Below are positions 28,141-34,879 of a stretch of DNA of 42,939 nucleotides, one piece after another. The notes beneath the pieces are model-generated. The model saw nothing but the letters and a program-made list of their open reading frames with translations, was not told the origin of the DNA and searched no databases. Every line of letters begins with the position of its first letter. The stretch's first letter is position 1. This DNA comes from Helicobacter burdigaliensis (lineage in GTDB: Bacteria > Campylobacterota > Campylobacteria > Campylobacterales > Helicobacteraceae). The translations under genes and the position numbers were made by a program. The stretch covers positions 1-42,939 of the forward strand of contig NZ_QXJG01000013.1 of assembly GCF_003670295.1 (NCBI RefSeq). The letters run 5' to 3'.

Positions 28141-28168
28141 AATTAAAATTTCATAGCAAGAAAGAAAA

Positions 28169-28858
28169 GTGAAAAATTATTTTATAGATGGATTAAAAGA
28201 TTCGGCTATTTTTGGTGTGTCTTTTATATTTTTGTATCTCTCCATTGGAGCAAATGGTTATGCAAATTCTCTAAGTTTTTTTGAGACGCTATCTACTACG
28301 CTTTTTGTATTCTCCACTCCTTTGCAATTCTTGCTTGTGCAAAGCTATAAAGAGGGCTATATACTAATCCCACTTATATTAGCTATGAATGCTAGATTCT
28401 TGCTTATGAGTGCGACTTTAGCACCCTATTTTAAAAATCAAAATATCATCAAGCTTAGTCTAAGCAGTATTATTATTTGTCCTTCTGTATTTAGTGGGTG
28501 TATTTCTTATTTTAAAAAGGCAAGTCTTCACCCATTTGCTTACTTTGTAGGACTTGGGATACCTATATGGTTAGTATCTATTCTCTCCACTGCCATAGGA
28601 TATGAGACAGGCTCATCGCTTAATTCTCCACAATTAAAAGAAATCATCGCCCTTGTGCTTCCTTTGCAATTTACAGGTTTAGCAGCTAAGCATTATCCAA
28701 ACTTAAAAGAAGTGAATTCTTACTTTTTAGGATTCTTGCTTGCTCCTTTTGGGCTAGCTCTTGCACCTAGTTATTATTTGCTTATTTTGCCATTTATTAT
28801 CGGGTTTTTTATGGTTGTTTTTGATGAGATTCAAAGAAAAAGAGGAGGTGTAGCATGA
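28169..28858 (+). CDS. azlC: AzlC family branched-chain amino acid exporter, large subunit
   Basis: Membrane protein of 229 residues with about six or seven hydrophobic segments. The AzlC family pairs with AzlD to export branched-chain amino acids or analogues (azaleucine in B. subtilis, valine/methionine in relatives such as YgaZH and BrnFE). The N terminus FIDGLKDSAIFGVSFIFLYLS and the central LAMNARFLLMSATLAPYF are the usual family stretches. The start is GTG with AAGAAAG upstream; no ATG gives a full-length frame. Its stop overlaps the azlD start by four bases. The nearby importer operon (liv) and ilvD strengthen the branched-chain theme. Confidence 0.85.
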   Translation: MKNYFIDGLKDSAIFGVSFIFLYLSIGANGYANSLSFFETLSTTLFVFSTPLQFLLVQSYKEGYILIPLILAMNARFLLMSATLAPYFKNQNIIKLSLSSIIICPSVFSGCISYFKKASLHPFAYFVGLGIPIWLVSILSTAIGYETGSSLNSPQLKEIIALVLPLQFTGLAAKHYPNLKEVNSYFLGFLLAPFGLALAPSYYLLILPFIIGFFMVVFDEIQRKRGGVA

Positions 28859-29199
28859 GTTTTTGGGCTTTATTAATCTTTTCTGCTGTTAGTATTTTTG
28901 TGTTGCGTGTTGTGCCTTTTTTCTTTGCAAAAAGCACACTTTTAAGTAATCAAGATGGGGTTTTTTATAGATTCTTAACTTATAGCACACAGGCAATGCT
29001 TGGGGCAATCGTGTATGCCACTGCGTTTTTTAGTAAAGATATAGCAAGTCTTATAAGTGATTTTGCACTCATTGATGTAGTAAAACTTGCACTTTTAATC
29101 TTTATCTTTATTGCTACAATAATCACAAATAGGCTTTTAAGTGCATTTTTATTATCACTTGTTATTTTTGTAGGGTTTGTGCTGTGGTATGTTAAATAA
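28855..29199 (+). CDS. azlD: AzlD family branched-chain amino acid exporter, small subunit
   Basis: Small membrane protein of 114 residues with four predicted helices, partner of AzlC. The opening SFWALLIFSAVSIFVLRVVPFFF and the FLTYSTQAMLGAIVYATAFF segment fit AzlD. It begins inside the azlC stop (ATGA), so the two are translationally coupled. Regulation is not evident apart from the palindrome upstream of azlC. It is followed by a G-tract and a repeat copy instead of a clear terminator. Confidence 0.82.
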   Translation: MSFWALLIFSAVSIFVLRVVPFFFAKSTLLSNQDGVFYRFLTYSTQAMLGAIVYATAFFSKDIASLISDFALIDVVKLALLIFIFIATIITNRLLSAFLLSLVIFVGFVLWYVK

Positions 29200-29238
29200 C
29201 TACTACACTACGCCAACTTTATTTGCTATGATAATGAC

Positions 29239-29262
29239 AAAAAAAAAGGGGGGGGGGAGGGG
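29239..29262 (+). repeat. Homopolymer A9-G10-A-G4 tract
   Basis: Nine A, ten G, one A and four G bases in the 141-base gap between azlD and ilvD. Tracts of this length are phase-variable in Campylobacter and Helicobacter when they sit in genes or promoters. Here only a 32-codon frame (29228-29326) crosses it, reading into a repeat copy, so no phase-variable gene is apparent. Confidence 0.75.
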
Positions 29263-29297
29263 TGTTATTGCGAGGAGCAGAGCAACGAAACAATCTA
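29263..29297 (+). repeat. Dispersed repeat copy after azlD
   Basis: TATTGCGAGGAGCAGAGC followed by AACGAAACAATCT matches the CATTGCGA...CAATCT layout of the copies near 27.6 kb. It directly abuts the G tract. Confidence 0.55.
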
Positions 29298-29340
29298 AAA
29301 TTGCCATAGAAACTCCCAAAAAATAAAAATTATACAAAAC

Positions 29341-31116
29341 CTACAACTCCGTCTTTAGCACCGCACCATTTGCTGCATTACTTACAAGCAATGAGTAGCG
29401 TTTAAGCCACTTACTTTTTATCTCCTTTTTAATCGGTTGCCATTTTGCTTTGCGAGATTCTATAATCTTAGAATCCACAAGCAGTTCTAAACTCCCCTTG
29501 CTTACTGAAATAGCAATTTTATCGCCATCTTCAATGAGTGCTATAAGTCCCCCTTCAGCTGCTTCTGGGCTTATGTGTCCAATACACGCTCCACGCGTCG
29601 CACCACTAAAGCGTCCATCAGTGATTAATGCCACGCTTTCTCCTAAGCCCATTCCCATAATAAGACTTGTAGGACTTAGCATTTCTTGCATTCCTGGCCC
29701 ACCTTTTGGTCCCTCATAGCGGATAACTACGACATTTCCTGCCTTTACCTTGCCTCCTGCAATTCCTCTAATCGCTTCTTCTTGGGAGTTAAAACATACG
29801 GCAGTGCCTGCAAATTCTTTCATAGATTCAGCCACTGCTGCTACCTTTAGCACCGCTCCTTGCTGCGCTAGATTACCAAAGAGAATCTTTAGCCCTCCAA
29901 CTTGTGAGTAAGCATTTTCATTGGTGCGAATGATAGAAGTATCGCTAATTTGTGCGTTTGCTATGCGTTCTCCTAAAGTCTCACCTGTGATTGTTAAAGC
30001 ATCAAGGTATAAAATGGAATTAGATTCTAGACTTTTAGATTCTTCGCTATGCTCGGAATGACAAGTATGAGTAGAATCTATCAAATGATTACCCAAAGAC
30101 GAATTTCTCTTAGCAACTTCATGCATTACGGCACTCACTCCCCCCGCCCTATTTATATCTTCCATATGCACACTACTTAGTGCTGGGGCGATTTTAGCGA
30201 TGTGGGCTACATTTTTAGCTATTTCATTTATGTTATTTAAATCAAACTCCACTTCAGCTTCTTTAGCAATGGCTAACATATGAAGCACGGTATTTGTGCT
30301 TCCACCCATTGCCATATCCACGACAAAGGCATTTGTAATAGCCTTTTTGTTTAAGATGTTACGGAATCTAAATTTCTCACTTTTCTCTTCACTTAATGCA
30401 ATCTCTACAATCCGCCTTGCAGCCTTTCTTAATAACTCTTCTCTCTCTTTTGTAAGTGCTGGAATTGTGCCATTGCCCTCTAGTGCCACCCCCATAGCTT
30501 CACATAGCGTATTCATAGAGTTTGCTGTAAACATACCGCTACAACTCCCCCCACCCGGACATGCATTGCACTCTATCTCATGTAATCTTTTTTCATCAAT
30601 CTTGCCACTTGCATACGCTCCTACTGCCTCAAATGCAGAGTTTAAATCAAGTATCGTGCCATCTTCTAGCTTTCCTGCTAGCATTGGACCACCGCTTACA
30701 AAAATCGTTGGCACATTTACCCTTAATGCTCCCATAAGCATTCCGGGCACGATTTTATCGCAGTTTGGAATACAAATCATCGCATCTAAAGCATGTGCAT
30801 TCATCACAGATTCTATGCAGTCAGCTATTAGCTCACGACTTGGAAGTGAATAAAGCATACCTCCATGTCCCATAGCTATGCCATCATCTACACCAATTGT
30901 ATTAAACTCAAAAGGCACGCCACCAGCTTTTCTTATCTCTTCTTTTACAATTTGTGCGTATTTGTTTAAGAAAAAATGCCCCGGAATAATGTCAATATAA
31001 CTATTTGCTACACCAATAAATGGCTTGTTAAAATCAGAATCTTTTAGCCCAGTAGCACGCAATAAACTCCTATGGGGTGCCCTCTCATAACCTTTTTTAA
31101 TAATATCACTTCGCAT
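29341..31116 (-). CDS. ilvD: Dihydroxy-acid dehydratase (with repeat-derived insert)
   Basis: Iron-sulfur enzyme that dehydrates dihydroxy acids to the 2-keto precursors of valine and isoleucine. Signature sites are intact: Cys119 in [12 protein letters not shown], Cys186 and Cys192 in [20 protein letters not shown], and the C-terminal GRFSGATRG and [10 protein letters not shown]. The usual length is about 560 residues; this one has 591. The excess lies at about residues 338-368, between VMHEVAKRN and [14 protein letters not shown], where [15 protein letters not shown] is encoded by a dispersed repeat inserted in frame. Everything on both sides aligns in sense with the family. No paralogue is visible nearby. 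The gene seems to be its own unit, converging on azlCD and separated from the SMR pair by 61 bases. Confidence 0.95.
   Translation of the reverse strand: MRSDIIKKGYERAPHRSLLRATGLKDSDFNKPFIGVANSYIDIIPGHFFLNKYAQIVKEEIRKAGGVPFEFNTIGVDDGIAMGHGGMLYSLPSRELIADCIESVMNAHALDAMICIPNCDKIVPGMLMGALRVNVPTIFVSGGPMLAGKLEDGTILDLNSAFEAVGAYASGKIDEKRLHEIECNACPGGGSCSGMFTANSMNTLCEAMGVALEGNGTIPALTKEREELLRKAARRIVEIALSEEKSEKFRFRNILNKKAITNAFVVDMAMGGSTNTVLHMLAIAKEAEVEFDLNNINEIAKNVAHIAKIAPALSSVHMEDINRAGGVSAVMHEVAKRNSSLGNHLIDSTHTCHSEHSEESKSLESNSILYLDALTITGETLGERIANAQISDTSIIRTNENAYSQVGGLKILFGNLAQQGAVLKVAAVAESMKEFAGTAVCFNSQEEAIRGIAGGKVKAGNVVVIRYEGPKGGPGMQEMLSPTSLIMGMGLGESVALITDGRFSGATRGACIGHISPEAAEGGLIALIEDGDKIAISVSKGSLELLVDSKIIESRKAKWQPIKKEIKSKWLKRYSLLVSNAANGAVLKTEL
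30031..30066 (-). repeat. Repeat copy in frame within ilvD
   Basis: On the minus strand the bases read TGTCATTCCGAGCATAGCGA then AGAATCTAAAAG, translated as [11 protein letters not shown]. This word pattern is a well-known product of a widespread short repeat when it falls inside coding DNA. It is the CATTCCGA form of the family whose CATTGCGA form occurs at 27.6 and 29.3 kb. Confidence 0.7.
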
Positions 31117-31177
31117 AATTTAATCCCAATTAATATTTTTATAATATTCTAGCCTAAAAATCTTAAAATATAAATTC

Positions 31178-31492
31178 TTAACTCAATAATTTCAATCCCG
31201 CACTACAAAGTATAATCATCACAATAAAAAAGATTTTCCAAAAAGATTTTGATTCTTTATAAAAAATAATCCCCACAAGCACGCCTCCTGCTGTGCCAAT
31301 CGCTGTCCAAATCGCATAAGCCACACCCACACTAATCCCTTCTAGTGCCAAAGTTAATAAAAACAAACTAAGTGCAAATTGCACTCCAATCCCTACTAAA
31401 AAAATCTTCTTGCCACTTAATGCATAAGATTTAAGTGCAATCACTCCCACAATCTCCATAAGTCCCGCCAAAAGCAAATAAAACCAACTCAT
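31178..31492 (-). CDS. Small multidrug resistance protein, partner subunit
   Basis: SMR transporter of 104 residues with four transmembrane helices. The essential Glu13 is in the first helix (LLLAGLMEIVGVIALKSYA), and GVAYAIWTAIGTAGGVLVGIIFY gives the family third helix. Its ATG overlaps the stop of the longer SMR gene by four bases, so it is the second member of a paired, probably heteromeric exporter like YkkCD or EbrAB. TM1 lacks the Trp of Gdx/SugE proteins, which its partner has. Substrate (guanidinium or quaternary amines) is inferred only. Confidence 0.85.
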   Translation of the reverse strand: MSWFYLLLAGLMEIVGVIALKSYALSGKKIFLVGIGVQFALSLFLLTLALEGISVGVAYAIWTAIGTAGGVLVGIIFYKESKSFWKIFFIVMIILCSAGLKLLS

Positions 31493-31896
31493 TTATGATC
31501 CTGTATTGCTTGGATTTGATTATCTATTTCATCTAAATTTAAAGTCTTGCTTATCTCTGAAATCGCTTTAGAATCTTCTTTGTCACTTTCTTTGCTTACA
31601 AGTTTTAAACCTATCACGCAAGCAAGCAAAATCACAATCAAAGCAATCTGCAAAATATTAAAAGGAGCGTTGAAAAATAAAATTTCTCCCAAAACCACTC
31701 CACTAGCACCAATCCCAACAAACACAGAATAAGCAATACTCACTTCAATTTTTTTCGTCGCTAAAATCATACAAACAAAAGAGGTGCAAATCCCTAAAAT
31801 TGTGAAAGTATAGCCCACATAAGTAGTAGAATACTTTAATCCATTCACCCAAAAAATCTCAACTAATCCACCAAAAATAATTAAAAACCACGCCAT
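31489..31896 (-). CDS. Small multidrug resistance protein, Gdx/SugE-like, with C-terminal tail
   Basis: SMR transporter of 135 residues. The first helix, IIFGGLVEIFWVNGLKYS, has Glu13 and the Trp-x-x-x-Leu-Lys pattern of the Gdx (SugE) group, whose members export guanidinium or quaternary ammonium ions. Three more helices follow to about residue 100. Unlike typical 105-110-residue SMR proteins it has a hydrophilic tail of about 33 residues, rich in Lys, Asp, Glu and Ser, after IGLKLVS. It starts one base after the miaA stop and overlaps the second SMR gene. I see no guanidine riboswitch upstream, as the gene lies within the fliW-proC-miaA run. Confidence 0.85.
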   Translation of the reverse strand: MAWFLIIFGGLVEIFWVNGLKYSTTYVGYTFTILGICTSFVCMILATKKIEVSIAYSVFVGIGASGVVLGEILFFNAPFNILQIALIVILLACVIGLKLVSKESDKEDSKAISEISKTLNLDEIDNQIQAIQDHK

Positions 31897-31897
31897 A

Positions 31898-32788
31898 CTA
31901 TTCCTTATCTTTTAATTCTTTGCAAATTGCCTCAAAAACTACACTTTTATCCGCTCTTAAATGCTCTTTAAATTGAGTTTTATTAAAAGTTTTTTGTCGC
32001 TTTGCAAGCTGTAAAGTATGCAATACAATAAGCTCTTCTAACTCTTTTAAAGATATCTTTTTTTCTAAAAACTCTAAAGTTTCTTTGATACCCACACTCT
32101 TAGCCCATTGATGCTTTGTCCCAAACTTTTTGGCTAATCTATCCACTTCATCTATTAGGCCTAAATTTAGCATTTTTTGCGTCCTTAATTCTAAACGCTT
32201 TTTTAAAGCTTCCCTTTCTAAAAAAATTTCATAAATTTCGCAATCTCGCAAAATGGGCTTAGGTGGATTTTTAGCAAAATAAATTGAAGGAGGCAATTCT
32301 GTGCTAAAATAAATCTCTAAAGCTCTCTGTATCCTATAAGTATCCCCATTTTTAAGCCCTTTTGCATAGGCACTATCCACACTGTTTAAAAACTCATAAG
32401 GATCTTTAAGGGAGCAAATTTGCTTTTTATGCTCTTCTGTGATTTGCGGAAGGGGTGAAATCCCACTTAGCAAACTCTTCAAATAAAAGCTACTTCCTCC
32501 AACAATTAGCAAATTTTTATTTTCTTGTCCTGCAAAACCTTTAGCCTTTTGAAATTCTGCAATGAAAGTTTGCACACTACTTGGCTCATCGGGTTCTATC
32601 ACATCTATACCAAAATGCTTTGCAATTTCTCTTTCTTCTAAAGTGGGTTTAGCTGAAACTATATCAATCTCTTTATAAATACTAAGAGAATCTAAAGATA
32701 AAACTACACAAGGAATTCTTTTTGCTATCTCTAAAGAAAGATCTGTCTTACCAGATCCACTGCCCCCCAAAAGTGCGATTATATTCAA
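31898..32788 (-). CDS. miaA: tRNA dimethylallyltransferase
   Basis: Adds the dimethylallyl group to A37 of tRNAs that read UNN codons; it uses DMAPP, the product of the ispH pathway. The P-loop LLGGSGSGKTDLSLEIA is at the N terminus (residues 6-22), with SLDSLSIYKEIDIVSAKPT and the LIVGGSSFYLKSLLSG active-site stretch following. The C terminus shows LHTLQLAKRQKTFNKTQ, typical of MiaA. Its length of 296 residues is normal. It lies three bases after proC and one base before the SMR pair in one minus-strand run. Confidence 0.96.
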   Translation of the reverse strand: MNIIALLGGSGSGKTDLSLEIAKRIPCVVLSLDSLSIYKEIDIVSAKPTLEEREIAKHFGIDVIEPDEPSSVQTFIAEFQKAKGFAGQENKNLLIVGGSSFYLKSLLSGISPLPQITEEHKKQICSLKDPYEFLNSVDSAYAKGLKNGDTYRIQRALEIYFSTELPPSIYFAKNPPKPILRDCEIYEIFLEREALKKRLELRTQKMLNLGLIDEVDRLAKKFGTKHQWAKSVGIKETLEFLEKKISLKELEELIVLHTLQLAKRQKTFNKTQFKEHLRADKSVVFEAICKELKDKE

Positions 32789-32791
32789 AGC

Positions 32792-33532
32792 TTATGCAAA
32801 ATTCCTAGAAGCTAAAATCGCTTCTTGCAAAATGCCCCTTAGCGCATTTTTCTCTAAACTCATCACCCCTTGTGCTGTGGAACCTGCTGGACTCATTACG
32901 CTTTCTTTTAACAATGCAGGATGCTCTTTTTCTAAAAGCTCACCAAACCCTAAAAATAAGCCCTCCACAATCTCTTTAGACTGCGCTCTTGTAAGCCCAT
33001 AAGCCACACCACAATCCATCATAGATTCTGCAATTAAAGCCAAAAATGCAGGAGAACAACCCCCAAGTGCCGCTGCAATAGACATATTTTTCTCTTCTAT
33101 CCACACAGATTTTCCAATACTTGAAAAAATTTCCATTGCTTTTTGCCTACAACTCTCATCTCCACATAAAGTTGTTACACTCTTACCCACACTAGCACTT
33201 ACATTTGGCATAGCACGGATATAACCCGCACTTTCCATTTTTTTTCTTAATGTATCTGTGCTTATTGCATTTAAAATAGAATATATCCCTTTTGCACAGC
33301 CTATATACCTAAACTCTTCTAACGCATAAGGCTTGATACACAAAAGAACTTCTTTAGAAGAAATATCAATTTCATTATCTTTAGAATATAAAGGATAAAC
33401 TTCAAACTTTTCACAAAATGCTTTTATTTTTTCATTATCTCTACCACTAATGTTAATTTCATAATGCTCCTTTAACCCCACACATAGAGCTTCTGCCATT
33501 TTCCCATAGCCGATAATGAGTAAAGTTTCCAC
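32792..33532 (-). CDS. proC: Pyrroline-5-carboxylate reductase
   Basis: Last step of proline synthesis, NAD(P)H-dependent reduction of P5C. The N-terminal Rossmann motif reads LLIIGYGKMAEALCVGL. RAMPNVSASVGKSVTTLCG and the C-terminal signature VMSPAGSTAQGVMSLEKNALRGILQEA are clear. At 246 residues it is slightly shorter than E. coli ProC (about 270). It follows fliW by 23 bases and precedes miaA by three, so all three probably share a transcript. Confidence 0.95.
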   Translation of the reverse strand: METLLIIGYGKMAEALCVGLKEHYEINISGRDNEKIKAFCEKFEVYPLYSKDNEIDISSKEVLLCIKPYALEEFRYIGCAKGIYSILNAISTDTLRKKMESAGYIRAMPNVSASVGKSVTTLCGDESCRQKAMEIFSSIGKSVWIEEKNMSIAAALGGCSPAFLALIAESMMDCGVAYGLTRAQSKEIVEGLFLGFGELLEKEHPALLKESVMSPAGSTAQGVMSLEKNALRGILQEAILASRNFA

Positions 33533-33555
33533 AAGCTTCCCTATCTATTATGTAA

Positions 33556-33990
33556 CTATTCTGCTTTTTTATTAAAATCAAAAAACTTAGAAATAGGTTC
33601 TGAAAGCCCGAAATCTATATATTTATGGCTTTCTAAGACAACTTGCCCCATTGTTTGATTTTCAAAATTAAAGAGTAAAGGCGCTAAAAAATTCACGGTA
33701 GATTCCTCAATAGGCTCTTTAATGCAAACAATATTTAAAGTAGCCAACTTATCATTTTTAGCATCTACATTGCTCTTACCTTCTAACTCTAAAAGAGCTT
33801 TTAAAGGTGCTGGGATCTCAAATGTATAATCCGCCCTCATCGCATAAGGATTAACCAATGTAAAAGAAATACCATCATTCTCAAGACTTCTAAGACGCAT
33901 AAAAGTTTCATCATCTTTTGCAATTCTCTCTAAAACCATCTTTTGAATGTGTTCAAATCCCAAAATGGGTGACTTTACTACAAATTCCAT
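33556..33990 (-). CDS. fliW: Flagellar assembly factor FliW
   Basis: FliW binds flagellin and the global regulator CsrA, linking flagellin level to its own mRNA translation. The 144-residue protein matches the family: [20 protein letters not shown] at the start, [15 protein letters not shown] in the middle, and [24 protein letters not shown] near the end. Helicobacter genomes can carry two FliW paralogues; I cannot say which this is. The ATG is preceded by AAAGGGG. It is divergent from bamD-lon; its neighbourhood matches what I recall in H. pylori. csrA is not in the window. Confidence 0.93.
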   Translation of the reverse strand: MEFVVKSPILGFEHIQKMVLERIAKDDETFMRLRSLENDGISFTLVNPYAMRADYTFEIPAPLKALLELEGKSNVDAKNDKLATLNIVCIKEPIEESTVNFLAPLLFNFENQTMGQVVLESHKYIDFGLSEPISKFFDFNKKAE

Positions 33991-34117
33991 TAAATCGTCC
34001 CCTTTATAAAATAAAGTGCTTTTTTGAAGTTCTAAATTTGATGTGAGATTTTATCGCAAAGAGAGTAAAAAATCAATTTTATTTAAAAATTTTACAAATC
34101 CCTAATAAACTATTAGA

Positions 34118-34123
34118 TATAAT
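34118..34123 (+). promoter_or_regulatory. Candidate -10 element for bamD-lon
   Basis: TATAAT in the context TAGATATAATCC, 85 bases before the bamD start in the 218-base divergent region. This is the best vegetative -10 in the gap. The long leader that would result contains no obvious structure. Confidence 0.5.
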
Positions 34124-34208
34124 CCTATTTCTATTTTTTAGAAAGATTTTTATATACAAGGCTCTAGTATTAACGATATTTAGGGATTTAAAAGTTTAAG
34201 GAAGAATT

Positions 34209-34874
34209 ATGAAAAGTCTTAAAATCTTTTTAGTATTTGTTGGCATTGTTTTGCTTTTTAGCAGTTGTTCTTCTAAGAGAAATGGTGGCTTAGCCTTAGA
34301 TGAAGTGAATAAACCTGCAGATTATTGGTATGAAAATATGCTAAAAGAAATCAAAAATGGAGATTTAGAAAAAGCAGATAGTTACTTTACATCTTTGCAA
34401 AGCGAGCATTTACATTCTCCTTTATTAAAAGAAGCGATGTTGATTTTAGGAAAAGCACATATGCAAAATGAAGAATATTTGCTTGCAAGCTTTTATTATG
34501 ATGAGTTTATCAAACGCTTTGGAAATAAAGAAAATATAGACTTTGCAAATTTCTTAAAACTTCAAGCAAACTATTTTGCCTTTGCAAAGCAACACAGAGA
34601 TCAACAGCTTCTAATGGATTCTATTAAACTTGCACGAGAATTTAGCCAAAAATATCCTTATTCTCGCTATCGTCCCTATGCAGATATGATTCTCTTAAGG
34701 CTAGAGCTTGCAAATCTTAGCTTAAATAAAGAAATCATTAAACTCTATAACAAAAAAGATAAAGGAGATGCAGCAAACTTTTATCAACAAAAAATTGATG
34801 AAAATGCTTGGATAAAAGATGTATTCTACAAGGACGCAAAATCTCCTTGGTATCAAAAAATCTTTGAATGGTAG
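34209..34874 (+). CDS. bamD: Outer membrane assembly lipoprotein BamD
   Basis: Lipoprotein component of the BAM complex, which folds barrel proteins into the outer membrane; it was earlier called ComL in H. pylori. The signal peptide ends in a lipobox with Cys20 (VGIVLLFSSC), followed by a Ser-rich linker and TPR-like helices (ENMLKEIKNGDLEKADSYF, ILGKAHMQNEEYLLASFYYD, AREFSQKYPYSRYRPYAD). The length of 221 residues is usual. AAGGAAG precedes the ATG. It lies five bases before lon. Its presence next to lon is conserved in Helicobacter, as I recall. Confidence 0.93.
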   Translation: MKSLKIFLVFVGIVLLFSSCSSKRNGGLALDEVNKPADYWYENMLKEIKNGDLEKADSYFTSLQSEHLHSPLLKEAMLILGKAHMQNEEYLLASFYYDEFIKRFGNKENIDFANFLKLQANYFAFAKQHRDQQLLMDSIKLAREFSQKYPYSRYRPYADMILLRLELANLSLNKEIIKLYNKKDKGDAANFYQQKIDENAWIKDVFYKDAKSPWYQKIFEW

Positions 34875-34879
34875 GAAAT

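Larger units (their letters stand above)
27585..28168. other. Repeat-rich intergenic region between cadA and azlC
   Basis: 584 bases without a credible gene. The first 150 bases carry one structured repeat copy (27593-27633) and a decayed second copy starting CATTGCGAGAGCTTTAGCCC near 27671. The middle is frame-broken in all readings. The last 150 bases are almost pure A/T, with TTGACT and TATAAT-like words near 28060-28072 that could supply the azlC promoter, and a perfect palindrome at 28119-28140. Confidence 0.6.

Noticed and set aside
27585-28168. Possible pseudogene between cadA and azlC
   Set aside because: No frame gives a stretch of recognisable protein; only repeat copies and A/T-rich sequence can be supported.
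29228-29326. A 32-codon frame running through the G10 tract
   Set aside because: It has no ribosome-binding site, is composed of the homopolymer plus a repeat copy, and has no recognisable product; I treat it as repeat sequence.
34096-34189. A 10-base perfect inverted repeat (AAATCCCTAA ... TTAGGGATTT) flanking the bamD promoter region
   Set aside because: The arms are 74 bases apart and only one would be in the transcript, so it is most likely chance in A/T-rich DNA.
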